Made by a program: the position numbers and the translations under genes. Source: Euleptes europaea (Eukaryota > Chordata > Lepidosauria > Squamata > Sphaerodactylidae). Taken from it: a stretch of DNA of 64,000 bases. The notes under the pieces are model-generated. The model saw only the letters and a program-made list of their open reading frames with translations, was not told the origin of the DNA and did not search any database. Below, in pieces: positions 31,968-43,450 of the stretch (positions are counted from its first letter, which is position 1; each line of letters begins with the position of its first letter). The stretch is taken from NCBI RefSeq assembly GCF_029931775.1, contig NC_079331.1, positions 23,251,720 to 23,315,719 of the forward strand, in the 5' to 3' direction.

Positions 31968-32160
31968 GTTGTTTCAGAGGGTAGCTGTATTGGTCTGCAG
32001 TAGGAGAGCTAGATTAGAGTCCAGCAGCACCTTAGAGACCAACAAGATTTTCAGGATATAAGCTTTGTCTGATGAAGGGATTATTGACTCTAAAACTTAA
32101 TACCCCCAAAATCTTGTTGGTCTCTAAGCTGCTGGTGGATTGGAATCTAACTGTTCTAGT
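31968..32160. repeat. Foldback interspersed repeat, fuller copy
   Basis: The left arm (gagctagattagagtccagc, accttagagaccaacaagat) is mirrored by the right arm (atcttgttggtctctaagct, tggattggaatctaactgtt). The leading part gtagctgtattggtctgcag matches 61018-61050. The arms are separated by about 60 bp. Confidence 0.6.
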
Positions 32161-32539
32161 AGGGTGGAGTTAAACAGGTTAAACACTCCAGGTTATGGCT
32201 AACAACTCTTTCCTCCCTTTAAACAGCTGTTCTTCGGTAGGCAGAACTCCAGCAGTTGCCCCTTCCCCCTCCAACTTTGCAGTTTTTTTGCTGGGAAAAG
32301 CTTCACCGGCTGAATTTCTGTCTGCCCTCAAGCTGTGAAAGGCCCATGAGTCTTTGGGGGCAAAATGCCCCACCTGTCACTCCCTTGAGGGTGTCATTTC
32401 ACTCTACATTTGCCTGCAACATCAAGAGGTATTTATTTTTAACTGCAGAGTTTGGGATCAAGACGGGTAAATCCCATCTCTTGTCACACTTACTCTCCTG
32501 ATGCCGATGAAACGTTTCCTCTTGGAAACATCAACAGCT
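32161..32539. other. Intergenic sequence, nothing recognised
   Basis: No gene or repeat family seen. Confidence 0.4.
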
Positions 32540-32740
32540 AAAGTATTGGAATGTGCATAATTATTGATAATTATGCAATTTGTTGCTGATTGTAGTTTCT
32601 GGTATCTATTTTAATTAGTTTCTGAAAGTCTAATTAAGTAAAATGAAACATTAATTCGAAAAATATAGCATCATTTACAACAAAATACAATCTGTGCCTA
32701 CTGGCTGGCGTATTAATTTAGTTTCCTATCTCAAGCCTGC
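32540..32740. promoter_or_regulatory. Candidate enhancer with a perfect palindrome
   Basis: AT-rich and non-repetitive. It holds TGCATAATTAT (32554-32564), a two-base spacer and ATAATTATGCA (32567-32577), a perfect inverted repeat, plus ttaattagtttctgaaagtc and taattaagt downstream. The arms resemble POU4 (BRN3)-type sites. It lies about 6 kb past the SKOR1 stop. Function is inferred. Confidence 0.4.
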
Positions 32741-33382
32741 CATCTAGTGGTCAATATGAGACAAACGGAAGGCAAAAGTAGAAAAAATAATTTTCAGTTT
32801 TATTTGAATCAAAATATTGTACACATACATATCAAACAGACAGTGTTCTCAGTTCTGAATAAAGCTTTTTGCTTTGTGGAACACTGTACTAGTCTGGTTA
32901 TGGCAGATAGTGGTTGCCTGAGAGCCCTTCTTCTAACATTAGAATTCAGCCTCTGCTGCTAGGGACTTGTGAACAAGAGGGCAACAGTATATGTTGTAGT
33001 CTTTGACGCTGAAATGTTTGCCAAAGATGATAAAATACGAACTTGGTAAACTTGAAAGGAACCCTTCTGGACCTGTCCCAGGGGTCATCTAGCCCGCATG
33101 AAATTTCCCACCTTTACACACATTTCTGTTGTGTTCTCGTGCAAGGAGGCAGGCTTTTGAGATGCACAGAGTTTTTCAAGCAGCAAAACCCACAAATAGG
33201 TGATCTAGAGAGAAAGAGATGGGTCCACATGGCCACAATATCTAATATCTTGCAGAGGCTGAAAAACAGTTTCCACAGGGCTGCAAGAAAACTCTGGCCA
33301 AAGCCTTTCAGAAGTGAAACCTTCCAATTCTTTGGCACAATTAGCATTGCTTCTCATAGGGCCACTCACATGAAAACACATG
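32741..33382. other. Intergenic sequence, nothing recognised
   Basis: No gene or clear repeat. Confidence 0.4.
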
Positions 33383-33592
33383 AACACACATGAAGCTGCC
33401 TTCTGTTGAATCAGCCCCTTGGTTCATCAAGGTCAGTATTGTCTACTCAAGACTGGCAGCAGCTCTCCAGGGTCTCAGGCAGAGGTCTTTCACATCACCT
33501 ACTACCCAATCCTTTTAGCAAACCATGTTGAGGATTGAACCTGGGACCTTCTGCACGCTAAGCAGATGCTTTGCCACTGAGCCACAGCCCCC
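33383..33592 (-). repeat. Sauria-type SINE
   Basis: Tail cacatgaagctgccttctgt at the left, middle gtcagtattgtctactcaag, tRNA-like head cagatgctttgccactgagc at the right. Same family as 3141-3350 and 59217-59350. Confidence 0.8.
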
Positions 33593-34099
33593 CCTACTTG
33601 CTCAGTAGCTCAAAGACAGCCACATTTGTAATTACCATCAACCCTGTGCACCACCCCACCAAACACCCACATACAATAGTATAACAATAGTAAATGTGTA
33701 ACTATAACCTTGGCTGCAGCCACATGAGTTTCAGGGCCTTTTACTCCCATCCCTACCATGGAGCTCATTCATCCTCCAGTCCCTCCTGCAGTGGCTATTT
33801 CAAGGTGGTACCCACCTGTCAACTAGAACCCTACTGGGCAGTGGCTTTGCCCACTTTCGGGGAACATAGGCCAGATGCCACCTTGGGGAATGGTGCTCAG
33901 AAGAGCCAAAGGTGTCATGTCAAAGAGCGGCTGAGTGAATTCACTGGCTTTTCACATGATAAATAATGGTGCATGTGAGCCATTTGAGAGCTTACCAGCA
34001 TGGGGAAAGTTAAGCAATGTTTGGGGTTTGCCCAGAGGTTAGAATGACCCCAGTCTGGCTACCTCTTTCAAGAGCTGCCGGCTAGCAGAAATCAACAAA
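33593..34099. other. Intergenic sequence, nothing recognised
   Basis: No gene or clear repeat. Confidence 0.4.
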
Positions 34100-34402
34100 T
34101 GAAGAAGAATTGGTTTTTATATGCCAACTTTCTCTACCACTTAAGGTAGACTCAGACTGGCTTACAACCACCTTCCCTTCTCCTCCCCACAACAGACACC
34201 CTGTGAGGTAAGTAGGGCTGAGAGAGCTGTGACTAGCCCAAGGTCACCCAGCTGGCTTCATGTGTAGGAGTGGGGAAACAAATCCAGGTAACCAGATTAC
34301 AGTCCGCGGCTCATATGGAGGAGTGGTGAATCAAACCCCGTTCTCCAGATCAGAGTCCACCGCTCCAAACCACTGCTCTTGACCACTACACCATACTGGC
34401 TG
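34100..34402 (-). repeat. tRNA-derived SINE, long form
   Basis: Tail gaagaagaattggtttttat at the left, body cacaacagacaccctgtgag, and two B-box-like segments in the head region. The reversed head ccactacaccatactggct is at the right. Confidence 0.8.
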
Positions 34403-35187
34403 AAGAGTGTTGCGGTCTGTTGATCAACACTGCAATCTACATGGGAGCTGGCCAAACAGGTGACAACTGTGCTCTGGTGTCCTCTTTTGGCAAAGCAATC
34501 TCTCCAACTTTCTTTCAATGTAGCCACCTGCTCAAACAATAGTCCAGGCAGGGGGGCCACAGCGGATAATCTTGGAGTTAAAAATAAAGTAAAATTAAAT
34601 GCCCCCAACCCAACGGTTAGATGGGATTAGTATTTTCACACCACTTAAGCTCTCATTAAAATGTACTTTGCTGACTGTAAGATGTGGCTTCAAACGACAC
34701 AATGTATTAAGTGCTTAATATCCTAGAAATTATGAAACCGATCTACCCTGTGCAATATGAAATAATTAGAGGGAACGAGGTGTTAGTTGCAGAGTTGAGG
34801 GGAAAGCAACGGGCTCGGAGCTCCTTCGAGCAGCTGGAGGGCCCAAGATCGGGCTTTTCTAGTGGCCACAAAAGTGATGGGCAGGTAGGAACAGGAGACC
34901 TCTGAGTGTCTTCTGTGGGGAGCAGAAGGCGGGATCTGCTGGAACTTGGTCTGATCCAGCAAAGAAGAGTTCATATTAAGACAGTATTCCTGCTGTCCTG
35001 AAAGACCAGTTCCCACAGCCATGTCCCACCTGAACCACACAAACCAGAGCCACAGACAAAAGACTTTTAAGCATAAATAGTTTGAGATCACTTGGGTGAG
35101 CAAGCAAAGCCACATGTTTTTCAATCTCTATTTAAAGCCCTGAGGACAAATCATTTGTAGCATTGGGGTTGGTTATTATCAATATAC
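34403..35187. other. Intergenic sequence with weak repeat traces
   Basis: Contains ctggaacttggtctgatcca near 34938, similar to a common squamate repeat tail. Otherwise nothing recognised. Confidence 0.3.
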
Positions 35188-35490
35188 AGAAGAAGAAGAG
35201 TTGGTTTTTATATGCCGACTTTCTCTACCACTTAAGGAAGACTCAAACCAGCTTACAATCACCTTCCCTTCCCCTCCCCACAACAGACATCCTGTGAGGT
35301 AGGTGTGGCTGAGAGTGTGTGACTAGTCCAAGGTCACCCTAGCTTCATGTGTAGGAGTGGGGAAACCAACCTGGTTCACCAGATTAGCGTCCACCGCTCA
35401 TGTGGAGGAGCGGGGAATCAAACCCGATTCTCCAGAACAGAGTCCACCACTCCAAACCACTGCTCTTAACCACTACACCACGCTGGGTAC
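35188..35490 (-). repeat. tRNA-derived SINE, long form
   Basis: Tail agaagaagagttggttttta, body cacaacagacatcctgtgag, reversed head ccactacaccacgctggg. It abuts the L2 element that follows. Confidence 0.8.
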
Positions 35491-35720
35491 AGATGATACC
35501 CAGCCCTATATAGCCTTATCCAAATCTCCTGGTAATGCGATGGGGGCCCTGAATAACCGCCTGGCTGCTGTGGTAAACAGGCCATGAGTTAACAAATTGA
35601 AACTGAGCCTTGACAAGACAGAGGTAATGCTGGTTGAGAAGGCAGAGATCTTGAAGGACGTTGTGCTCCCCCCTATTGAAGGAGTTCTGCTGACCCTCGC
35701 TGACTCAGTTAAGAGCCTTG

Positions 35721-36059
35721 TGTCAGGCCTGCCTGCTCTCTGTGTCTAGAGATAGTTTCGTTTTCACACAGACTCCCGTTCAAGGACTGTTTCTCTAACA
35801 ATTGCATTCCTGTTCCCTTTGAAGCTAGCGGGTGCCCGTGGGAGCCTTGGTGTATCTAAGCTGTTTGATTTTATCTCATGTAACTGTAGTGCTCCTGTTT
35901 TTGTAGTGTTCTCATATAATCAAGTGCATACCATTTCCCCCTCATTGCTGTCTTTTGATTCCTAAGCTCTGCTGATCTATGTTACCAAAAAACCAACTCT
36001 TTTGGGTCAACTAGTCTCCTGGTGTGGCTATTGGGAACCCTATGGAACAAGTGCTTACA
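35721..36059 (+). mobile_element. Solo LTR of the element A family, inside L2
   Basis: 339 bp, beginning TGTCAGGCCTGCC and ending ACAAGTGCTTACA, flanked by the 5-bp target duplication CCTTG (35716-35720 and 36060-36064). Its ends and length match the LTRs of element A (48295-55138), although the interior has diverged. It is a fossil left by recombination between two LTRs. Confidence 0.8.
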
Positions 36060-36329
36060 CCTTGGGGTTGTCCTGAACCCGACGTTACTGCTGGAGAAGC
36101 AAGTTGATGCAGTTGCTAAAAAGGCTTTCTTCCAACTGAACTTAGCCTGAACGATGGCCCCTTCTTACCTTGATAAGGCTGATCTGGCCTGATCATTGTG
36201 ACTAGACTACATTGTGACTAAGGCTGATCTGGTCTGATCATTGTGACTAGACTACTGCAATGCACTGTACATTGGTCTCCACTCAAAATCAATTCAGACA
36301 CTCCAGCTGGTGCAGAATGTTGCAGCTCA

Positions 36330-36795
36330 GCTATCATAGGGGGCTTAGATGGCGCATGCGCATGTGATTTTTGACCTAATACACTGCTTGATGTATCCAC
36401 ATCCTTAAGAGCCCGGCACACAACAGAAGGTGAGACAGTGAAGCCAGGTTTTAGCGTATAAGAAAAAAAGAATTTCACAGGGAGCTTCAGTGTACTAGAA
36501 GGGCTTTTAGATATTTCTTACTGCCCATTATGTTATGATTATAATATTAGGATTTGTGATAAGTTATAATTTTATACTGACTACTGAGGAAGGCCTTTCC
36601 AGGCTGAAATGCATCTGGTCCTTTTTGGACCTCATATTGGTCAAAGAAAGATTGTACATCGCAGTTGTTTATGTTTGTATAAACTGAATGTATAAGTTTT
36701 TACCTTTACTAGGAGTTTTATGCTTCTAATCTACATGTGCACCTTATTAAAATTTATATATTTGTAATTTTACCATTTTTCAGCTCAACCTCTTT
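36330..36795. repeat. Unidentified insert within L2
   Basis: L2-like sequence stops near 36330 and resumes near 36800. The insert contains ctgaggaaggcctttccagg followed by ctgaaatgcatctggtcc and an AT-rich end. It resembles an interspersed repeat but I cannot name the family. Confidence 0.4.
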
Positions 36796-37470
36796 GGTTT
36801 GCAATCAGCATGCATATGACTCCCATCCTGCAGGCACTTAGCTGGCTGCCCCTCAGTTACTGGGCTCGATTTAAGGTATTGGCTATCACATACAAAGCCC
36901 TTCATGGCCTAGGGCCCTCATATGTGCAAGACCCCTTCACCCCCTATGCTCTGCCAGGACAGCTTCACTCATCTGAACAGGGCCTTCTGCAGGTGCCAAC
37001 CTTCAAATGGGCATAGTCAACAACTGCCCGTACATGTGCCTTCTCCATTGTGGCCCCCACCTTGTGGAATGGCCTGCCTGAGGAGGCCAGGAAGGCTCCC
37101 ACTCTCCTCCTGGCTTCCCCCAAATGATGCAAAACTGAATTATTAAAGAGGGCTTTTCTATGCAGGGACTGTACTAAAAGGACCCAAACGTATCTGAATA
37201 AACGATTAGGGACTGTTGTCTGTACTACGTTGTTTAGCTTGCTGAAACTGGGATCTTACTATGGGATTTTGCATCATTTAAGGTGTCAGGTTAATACTTA
37301 TACTTTGTTTCAGTTCTGGTTTTTACACTTCTGGTTGGTTCTACAATCCAAATCCTATTGCATTGTTTACTGAACGTCCCATCCTGATGTTTGTATTGAC
37401 CCACTCTGTGTCATCCGCCTTGAGACCAAGTGAGAAAGGCAGGCTATAAATAACGTAAATAAATAAAAAA

Positions 37471-38351
37471 ATACCCTACAGGGGATGTTCTCCCTCTTCC
37501 CATGTCCTGAGCCAATCAGGGGCAAATTCCCTCCTGATTTCAAACCAGTCAGTTGGTCTGATCCTGAAAATAACCCACTCCTATCCAGGGAATGCTTAAT
37601 AGGGTGTCTCATTCTCCATCCTATGCGAGTGTTAGTTTTTTTCCATGGCAACTGAGAGGGTAACGGTTAACAAAATCAAGGAGGTCATCGACAGCTCTTC
37701 CTTCCCCGAATCCCTATTCCATCCTGACTTCTTGAAAAATTTGTGATGTGTATCCATGCTACAGAGTCATGAAGAGGGTGCCAGTTTTACCCCTTCCAAA
37801 AAAAGATGTTAATGATAAAATAATGGGCAGGAGACACAGAAAGGGAGAGAGAGAGAATGCATCTGGCTAACTTAACCGGGCAGTAGTCTTGCTCCTCATA
37901 GGAGGAGCTACGGGTAATCTGAGAGCTTGCAGAATTTTACCCATAAACAGGCCTGCATAATTTGTGAACTGCCAAGCTGAGCCAGGTTCAAGAGACTGGC
38001 GTTTGCTGCTTGTCTTGACTGCTGAAACAGTCGAGGATCACCACTCAGGGTAAAGACATGCTGGTACTAGTCCAAAATGGCCCACGGCCAGGACAGCTTG
38101 GGGAATGCCTATTCTCTCCAGAACCCAACCAATTGCTCAGTTCACCACCACTAAAGGCTTGTCCCCCTCAGTCACCAGAAGTAGGTAGATCATTACGAAA
38201 GAGCAGACCTTCTCTACTCCGTAGAGCTTTCTCCACGCCCTTATATCCTTCTTCACCTGTTGCATTTAATTTTAAAGTCAATGTATTTCAAGAAAGCTGG
38301 ATGCAAGTTAGATATTATACTAAAATGTACTGTTATTTAAGATGTAATAAA
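37471..38351. other. Intergenic sequence, nothing recognised
   Basis: No gene or known repeat. A short GA-rich patch occurs near 37845. Confidence 0.4.
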
Positions 38352-38530
<179 letters not shown>

Positions 38531-38582
38531 CCAGGCCTTTTCATCTGGAGCACCAGGCTTAGGACTTCCTTCCCTGGGACTT

Positions 38583-38888
38583 TGAAGAAGAGTTGGTTTT
38601 TATATGCCGACTTTCTCTACTACTTAAGGGAGAATCAAACCGGCTTACAATCACCTTGCCTTCCCCTCCCCACAACAGACACCCTGTGAGGTAGGTGGGG
38701 CTGAGAGAGCTCTAAGAGAGCTGTGACTAGACCAAGGCTTTGTGTGGAGGAGTGGGGAAACCAATCCAGTTCACCAGATTAGCCTCCGCCGCTCATGTGG
38801 AGGAGTGGGGGAATCAAACCCGGTTCTCCAGATCAGAGTCCACCGCTCCAAACCACCGCTCTTAACTACTACACCACACTGGTTCTCC
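38583..38888 (-). repeat. tRNA-derived SINE, long form
   Basis: Tail gaagaagagttggtttttat, body cacaacagacaccctgtgag, head ttaactactacaccacactg. It begins about 50 bp after the microsatellite. Confidence 0.8.
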
Positions 38889-39182
38889 AGTGTGTCTTCA
38901 GTTTGACGCCAGTCTTCTCTGTCAACGTATGTGTGTTTGGGGGGGGGGGGCATTGCTTAATCTTGTGGCCACCACCTTGTTTAGTTCTTTCCTCTTGGTG
39001 CTTTCTTTGTATTTGTCATTGGAACAGGAAAATCCGCTCGCAATTCAGAACCCAGAGAAGTAAAAAAGCAAAACTTTCTGGATATCCGGAGCTTGGAGGG
39101 GTGTGTGGGGCGGGGGGTTCCGCCTTTCCAGTGGTAGCTGAGGAAGCTTGGAATGGGGAGGGCCTAGTGGGAGCTTTCAAAA

Positions 39183-39330
39183 TAGGGTTGCCACCTCTGG
39201 TTGGGGACATACCTGGAGATTTGGGGGAGGGTTTCCGGGGTTTGGGGAGGGGAGGGACTTTGGCAGGGTCAAATGCCATAGAGTCCACCCTCCAAAGCAG
39301 CCCTTTTTTCTCCAGGGGGACTGATCCGTA
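39183..39330 (+). mobile_element. Small non-autonomous hAT-type element, partial
   Basis: Starts TAGGGTTGCCACC and contains acatacctggagatttgggg and atagagtccaccctccaaag, the body of a common squamate element whose ends are TAGGGTTGCCA / TGGCAACCCTA. The right end is not clear. Confidence 0.5.
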
Positions 39331-39716
39331 CGGCCCGGAGACAAGCGAGATGCCAGCTTCGTGAGGAAAATCCATTGAGTTACAGGCGGAAGACATTGGT
39401 GTGTGTGTGTTAGGCAACAAACTGCTGCCCCTTGATTGGCCTGAATAAGAGTGTGGGGCTGGCAGTGCTGGAGAGTCGTATTCCTCTAGGCATCTCCATT
39501 GTGTGCTGGACTGCAGGTTTCTGTGTCTGGTCTAGTTGGCCATTGTATCACATGGCTAAAATTCAGTGCTTGTAAAGCAACTGGCTCAGGCCTATTTCTC
39601 CTGCCCGTCTCCCTGTCTTTGCCCTCCAAATACCCCTTAGAAATTTTCAGACAAGGGCTGGCCTGATAGGGTTGCCAACCTCCAGCTGGGGTCAGGAGAT
39701 CTCCTGGAATGATAAA

Positions 39717-40248
39717 CATAAGAACATAAGAAAGGCCCTGCTGGATCAGACCAAGGCCCATCAAATCCAGCAGTCTGTTCACATAGTGGCCAACCGGGTG
39801 CCTCCAGGAAGCCACTAACAAGACGAGTGCAGCAGCGCCATCCTGCCTGTGTTCCACCGCACCCAAAATAATAGGCATGCTCCTCTGATACTAGAGAGAA
39901 TAGGTATGCCGCATGACTAGTATCCATTCTAATTAACAGCCATGAATACCCCTCTCCTCCATGAATATGTCCACTCCCCTCTTAAAGCCCTCCAAGCTGG
40001 CAACCATCACCACATCCTGGGGCAGGGAGTTCCACAATTTAACTATGCTAAATTGTGTGAAAAAATACTTCCTTTTATCTGTTTTGAATCTCTCACCCTC
40101 CAGCTTTAGCAGATGACCCCGTGTTCTAGTATTATGGGAGAGGGAGAAAAACTTCTCCCTGTCCACTCTCTCCAAACCATGCATAATTTTATAGACCTCT
40201 ATCATGTCTCCCCTCAGACGCCTTCTTTCCAAGCTAAACAGACAATAA
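39717..40248 (-). mobile_element. CR1 LINE, 3' end with part of the second reading frame
   Basis: The left end has the CR1-type tail (agaacataagaaaggccctg, tggatcagaccaaggcccat). The minus-strand translation includes LERRRLRGDMIEVYKIMHGL and KLWNSLPQDVV, the conserved end of the CR1 reverse transcriptase protein. Truncated at the 5' end. Confidence 0.75.
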
Positions 40249-40399
40249 AGGATCTCCAGATCACAGAGACCAGTTCTCCTGGAGGAAATGGAAGCTTTGG
40301 AGGATGGGACATTGTAACCCTCTGAGGTCCTTCTTCTCCCCAAACCCTGACCTCCCCAGGTTCCTCCCCCATGCCTCCAAGAATTTCCCAAGGCAGAAG

Positions 40400-40640
40400 A
40401 GAAGAAGAGTTGGATTTTATACCCTGATTTTCTCTACCTTTAAGGAGTTCCAAAGTGGCTTACAATTGCCTTCCCATTCTCTCCCCACAACAGACACCTT
40501 GTCAGGTAGGTGGGGCTGAGAGAGTTCTGGGAGAACGGTGACTGACCCAAGGTCACCCAGCAGGCTTCATGTGGAGGAGTGGGGAATCAAACCGGGTTCT
40601 CCAGATTAGAGTCCACTGCTCTTCACCACTACACCATGCT
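40400..40640 (-). repeat. tRNA-derived SINE
   Basis: Tail gaagaagagttggattttat, body ccccacaacagacaccttgt, reversed head cttcaccactacaccatgct. Confidence 0.75.
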
Positions 40641-40785
40641 GGCAACCCTAGCTGGCCAGAGGTTTCTGAGTTTTCCAGAACAGGTAGGCTAGTCACAGGC
40701 CAAAGGGCAGATGCTCATAGCTGCAAAATGAAGACTGAAGGTCATGGCAACAGGAAACAGGTAGAAAGTAAAACAAAATCTAAGA

Positions 40786-40925
40786 CAGGGGTGCACAACA
40801 TGGTTCCCATGGGTGCCAAGGTGCTCGCCGACACCTTTCCTGATACCTGCCAAGTGTTTTTAGAGAGCGAGCACGGCCAGATGGGGCTTTTGCCCAGCAA
40901 GGCTTCTGATCGGCCATGGCAGATT
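40786..40925 (+). mobile_element. hAT-type element fragment
   Basis: Begins CAGGGGTGCACAACATGGTT, a hAT-like terminus, followed by gtgccaaggtgctcgccgac. Only the left portion is recognisable. Confidence 0.4.
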
Positions 40926-41876
40926 TCTTCCCCCCCCTTCTTAGACCGAGGTCTTGAACAATAAAACCGTAAAACTTAAATAAGACCCATCTCTAAAAAC
41001 ACCTCCCTTCGTCTCTTCTCTGCAGCCTCCAAAAAATGAGCAACAAAATAAGTACGCTGAGGGTCAGAGTCCTCTAAGAGGAACTGAACCTTTTGCTCCA
41101 AGGTAGCTTGAGAAGATGTGGACCATTTGTTAAAACACGGTGTAGGGTGTGCTGTCGCTGAGGCCAACGCCCCTGTCGCCTCTGTTGCCTGTGAGGTTGG
41201 AGTCAAAAGAGCTTCCTTGGCCTCAGACCATTCTGAGTGAGAGTCTGAGTCGTCTTCTCCCTCAGAAGAAGCCAGGGTCTCTCCACTGTCAGCCGCCAGC
41301 AGTGAGACCTCCGACCACCCTCCTCCTCGGCCTCAGCTCTAATGGCCTTTTGTAGGCCTGACTCCTGGCCCCTCTCCCCGTGGCCCCTCCCCTGAGACCT
41401 TATTAGGGCTGGAATAGCCCTCCCCCTAACCCCACATGGCCTGCCAGATTGCTTGGCTCTGTGTCAGCGCAGCTGCGCCCTGGGCGGGCCCACCCGCCTC
41501 TCAGCTGGGCGGCGAGGCCATTTCCTGTTGGCCGCGTGGCTCTGCCGCGGCCACCCGGTTCACGGCTCCCCCATCCAACTTGCGCGCCTCCCCATCGGCT
41601 ACCTTCGGGACCTCCTCCTTGCTCAGCCTTGGTGGCGCCTGCCGGTGCTCTCTCCCTGTCTGTCCGGGGTCCTCCTGAGTTGTTGGCACTGGCGGGGGAA
41701 TCCTTCCCTGTTGCGGTTCTTGGGGAGAAAGCATGTTCCTTGGGTAAGGGGGCTGCTGCCCCGATATCTCTTTTCCCGTGCCTACCTTCCTTGTTGTTTC
41801 GGTGGGTGGGGTTTTAGCCTGTGCCGGTAGACTGGAGGGGCCAGGACAGACTGGGCTAGGGTCTGTCCCGGAACAC
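40926..41876 (-). mobile_element. Probable 3' LTR region of element C
   Basis: The end of element C on the minus strand is followed at 41877 by TGTGTTCCGGGACAGACCC, which matches the isolated 25-bp piece at 57351-57375 with one mismatch; both are read as LTR starts. The rest is GC-rich on its left-hand part and carries short open frames with no known domain. The far end of the LTR was not located, so the lower boundary is only a guess. Confidence 0.35.
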
Positions 41877-42371
41877 ACACACCCTCTTAGCGTGACCTTC
41901 CTGGAGCTCCTAATATCTTCAAACACCCGGGACATATAGCCTGCCAATAGGTGACGTACCCCCGGACAATGCTGGACAGGAAATTGGAAAGGGAGTAAGG
42001 AGATATACTACCAAAGTATCCTCGCATTGTGGTCTTTCATCCTCGTCAACCATTGTAGAGACATGTGATCGGTCACCAGTATGAACGGGTTGTTAGTCAA
42101 GTAATACTGGAGCATTTCCACGGCCCATTTAATGGTGAGGGCTTCCTTCTCCACTGTGGCATAACGCTTTTCTGCGCCATGTAGCTTGCGACTCAAGTAC
42201 AACATGGGATGGTCCTGACTAGGGCTGTTGAAAATTTTTTTGGGGTAAAATTCAGATTCGGCAAAATTTGGCCCATTTTGATTCGGGAAATGCTGAAGTC
42301 CGAACTCCCCCATTTCGGATCTGTGGAATTCGGTGCGAGATTCAAAGTTCGGGGGAAAATTCGGCCAAATA

Positions 42372-42545
42372 AAGCCATTAAAAACACATTTATGCCTTTC
42401 TGCGGCTCCGGTGGGGCATTTTTGGAGGTAGACATCCCAAACTTTCAGCGTAGCTTGAGATGACCCTTCTTGCAAGAACCCCCAAGTTTTGTGAAGATTG
42501 GATCAGGGGGGCCTGAGATATGCGGTCCCCCCCATCCACCCAGTG
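42372..42545 (-). repeat. Inverted copy of the hAT-internal unit
   Basis: aaaaacacatttatgccttt through cttgcaagaacccccaagtt is the reverse complement of the units in the downstream array, so the element holds the unit in both orientations. Confidence 0.7.
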
Positions 42546-42784
42546 GAATGAATAGAAATAAATAGACCGTTTGGACTCGGAGTTTGCAAAACCATGCAAA
42601 GCAACACGGGACGCGACCGCGGGAGTTACTGTGGATGACTTCTCAGGAGTAACCCAATACGATTCCGTTTATGCACGGGAGGTTTTGCCTTAGATTTGCC
42701 TCTCTCTAGATGCACAGGATCGCACCTGCTCGCAATCATTCGAGTGGGTGAATGGGGGGGGGACCGCATATCTCGCCCCCCTTC

Positions 42785-43450
42785 ACAAAACTTGGGGGTT
42801 CTTGCAAGAAGGGTCATCTCAAGTTACGCTGAAAGTTTGGTATGTCTACCTCCAAAAATGTCCCCCCGGAGCTGCGGAAAGGCGCGAATGTGTTTTTAAT
42901 GAAATAAAGATGCACATTAAGGAGGGGGGACCCCTTCCGGGCCCCATATCTCGAGGGCCCCTGTCCCAATCTTAACAAAACGTGGGGGTTCTTGCAAGAA
43001 GGGTCACCTCAAGCTACGCTGAAGGTTTGGGATGTCTACCTCCAAAATGCCCCCCCCAGAGCCACGGAAAGGCGTGAATGTGTTTTTAATGGAATAAAGA
43101 TGCACATTAAGGGGGGACCCCTTCCGGGCCCCATATCTTGGGCCCCCTGAGCCAATCTTCACAAAACTTGGGGGTTCTTGCAAGAAGGGTCACCTCAAGC
43201 TACGCTGAAAGTTTGGGACGTCTACCTCCAAAAATGCCCCCCGGGAGCCACGGAAAGGCGCCAATGTGTTTTTAATGGAATAAAGATGCACATTAAGGAG
43301 GGGGGGGCATATCTCGGAGGGCCCTGGTCCAATCTTTAAAAAACTTGGGGGTTCTTGCAAGAAGGGTTACCTCAAGCTACGCTGAAAGTTTGGGACCTCT
43401 ACCTTCAAACATGCCCCCCTGGAGCCGCGGAAAGGCGTGAATGTGCACAC
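42785..43450 (+). repeat. Tandem array of about 180-bp units inside the hAT element
   Basis: The motif cttgggggttcttgcaagaa starts at 42791, 42981 (one base different), 43167 and 43344, giving periods of 190, 186 and 177 bp. Units share gctacgctgaaagtttggg, tgtctacctccaaaa and, except for the last, ataaagatgcacattaag. Confidence 0.85.

Larger units (their letters stand above)
35491..37470 (+). mobile_element. L2-type LINE, 3' portion, with two insertions
   Basis: Translations resemble the L2 second reading frame in the right order: DDTQPYIALSKSP near 35494, LDKTEVMLVEKAE near 35610, LHSKSIQTLQLVQN near 36281, ILQALSWLPLSYWARFKVLA near 36825 and KALHGLGPSYVQDPF near 36893. The 3' end has cgccttgagaccaagtgaga then a taaataaataaa tail. 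The frame is broken repeatedly and the element is a truncated LINE. A solo LTR (35721-36059) and a second insert (about 36330-36795) interrupt it. A short tandem duplication lies at about 36160-36250. Confidence 0.7.
39664..40652 (+). mobile_element. Small hAT-type element interrupted by CR1 and a SINE
   Basis: The left end TAGGGTTGCCAACCTCCAG is near 39667. The body resumes at about 40250 (gatctccagatcacagagac, ttctcctggaggaaatggaa) and the right end TGGCAACCCTAG is near 40640. A CR1 tail (39717-40248) and a tRNA-derived SINE (40400-40640) lie inside. Confidence 0.55.

Noticed and set aside
42785-43450. Regularly spaced repeats that could suggest a CRISPR-like array
   Set aside because: Units are 177-190 bp long, the whole unit is repeated rather than short repeats with unique spacers, and they lie in a vertebrate hAT element.
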